Shown: positions 5,670-6,190 of the stretch, piece after piece
How positions within the stretch are numbered: the stretch's first letter is position 1
How the letters are laid out: each line of letters opens with the position of its first letter
From: Candidatus Poribacteria bacterium
GTDB lineage: Bacteria > Poribacteria > WGA-4E > WGA-3G
DNA: 6,190 bases
Reading direction: 5' to 3'
Assembly: GCA_009845505.1 (NCBI GenBank)
Contig: VXZL01000639.1
Span: 1 to 6,190, forward strand
Notes under the pieces: generated by a model
Seen by the model: only the letters and a program-made list of their open reading frames with translations
Told to the model about the DNA's origin: nothing
Databases searched by the model: none
Translations under genes and position numbers: made by a program

Positions 5670-6092
5670 ATGGCTTTGAACATGAGTCGACGGAAAAAAA
5701 CGGGCGATGATGATGACATCCCGATGGCACCTATGATTGATTGTGTATTCTTGCTCCTGATCTTTTTCATGGTGTCTGCTGTTATGCGGGTTCCTCCGCC
5801 TTTCACCGTCACCTTACCCGATTCCGCTACGAAGCACGAATTCACACGCAAGAAGTACAACCTTTTCATTAGTACTGACGGACGCATATCGATTGATGAT
5901 CAGGAAATGTTAACTCTGGAAGATATGGAACTTTTCATTGCCGCACATGAAAACCAGATTAGCACTTTGATTATCAAGGCGGACAAACGTGCAAAACACG
6001 GTGTCGTCATTGACGTGGTAGAACGAGCGAAACAACGCTCCAGTAAAACGGAGGGGCTCGAAATCGCTTTTGCGGTATCGGAAGAAGACTGA
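5670..6092 (+). CDS. exbD: ExbD/TolR-family protein, copy 2
   Basis: Seen in 140 residues: a short cytoplasmic head with a basic patch (SRRKK, 6-10) followed by four Asp (13-16), then one membrane helix (about 22-39) in the same MAPMIDCVFLLLIFFMVS core as copy 1, with the proton-path Asp at 24 and Cys at 25. A short Pro-rich linker (VPPPF, TLPD) leads to a periplasmic ExbD domain (about 58-140) containing LIIKADKRAKHGVVIDVVERAK, a family-typical sheet-helix pattern. The tail EED replaces the neutral end seen in many relatives. It is the last gene of the unit and is followed by a strong terminator. Inference: with copy 1 it could form an ExbD heterodimer in one ExbB ring, or the two could serve alternative complexes. 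The poly-Asp head next to the membrane is not shared with copy 1. Confidence 0.93.
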   Translation: MALNMSRRKKTGDDDDIPMAPMIDCVFLLLIFFMVSAVMRVPPPFTVTLPDSATKHEFTRKKYNLFISTDGRISIDDQEMLTLEDMELFIAAHENQISTLIIKADKRAKHGVVIDVVERAKQRSSKTEGLEIAFAVSEED

Positions 6093-6111
6093 AGGATACA
6101 ACGCAGTTAAA

Positions 6112-6147
6112 AAAAGAAAAAGGCAGCATTCGCTTCCTTTTTCTTTT
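6112..6147. terminator. Intrinsic terminator of the exbB-exbD-exbD unit, probably bidirectional
   Basis: AAAAGAAAAAGG (6112-6123) and CCTTTTTCTTTT (6136-6147) form a perfect 12-bp stem, extended inside by a C/T mismatch and AGC/GCT (6125-6127 with 6132-6134) closing an ATTC loop. The descending arm supplies the T tract on the + strand and the ascending A tract supplies it on the - strand, so it could also stop a convergent gene beyond the window. It begins 20 nt after the exbD copy 2 stop. The last 43 bases show nothing further. Confidence 0.85.
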
Positions 6148-6190
6148 GCATAATAACACTATTATCGACAGAACTGGAAACTCGCCTAAA

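Overview
The window comes from a diderm (Gram-negative type) bacterium. It encodes a lipidated outer-membrane beta-barrel-like protein and an inner-membrane ExbB/ExbD ion-driven motor, all on the + strand, with strong AAGGAG(G) ribosome binding sites and intrinsic-terminator hairpins. Base composition is moderate by eye. The large barrel protein resembles no family I can name. It and the ExbB fused to a carboxypeptidase-regulatory-like domain fit an uncultured candidate-phylum bacterium (Poribacteria- or Latescibacteria-like), but that placement is a guess. I see no mobile element, CRISPR, tRNA or rRNA.

Layout: positions 1-402 are non-coding and hold a TTGACA/TACTTT promoter candidate, a small hairpin and the RBS of the first gene. 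Positions 403-3723 encode a 1106-residue putative lipoprotein with beta-barrel features, carrying a poly-Asp tract and two textbook EF-hand calcium loops in mid-protein. A perfect 13-bp hairpin follows its stop as terminator. Positions 3768-4018 hold no gene, only a short tandem-like direct repeat. A perfect 8-bp hairpin then sits just upstream of the RBS of the next gene. Positions 4065-6092 hold a compact three-gene set: exbB (329 aa, with signal peptide and periplasmic carboxypeptidase-regulatory-like domain), exbD copy 1 (149 aa) and exbD copy 2 (140 aa). A perfect 12-bp A/T-flanked hairpin at 6112-6147 closes the unit and could work in both directions.

How they work together: ExbB and ExbD proteins form a proton-motive-force-driven complex that transmits force through the periplasm to the outer membrane or cell wall. 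Two different ExbD proteins suggest a heterodimeric rotor inside the ExbB ring, and the domain on ExbB suggests a built-in periplasmic contact surface. No tonB, tolA or TonB-dependent receptor lies in the window. The barrel gene is separated from the motor genes by a terminator, so a functional link between them rests only on proximity. The points most worth attention are the ExbB domain fusion, the paired EF-hands inside an apparent lipidated barrel protein, and the near-identical DNA of the membrane segment of the two exbD copies, whose remaining sequence has diverged widely.
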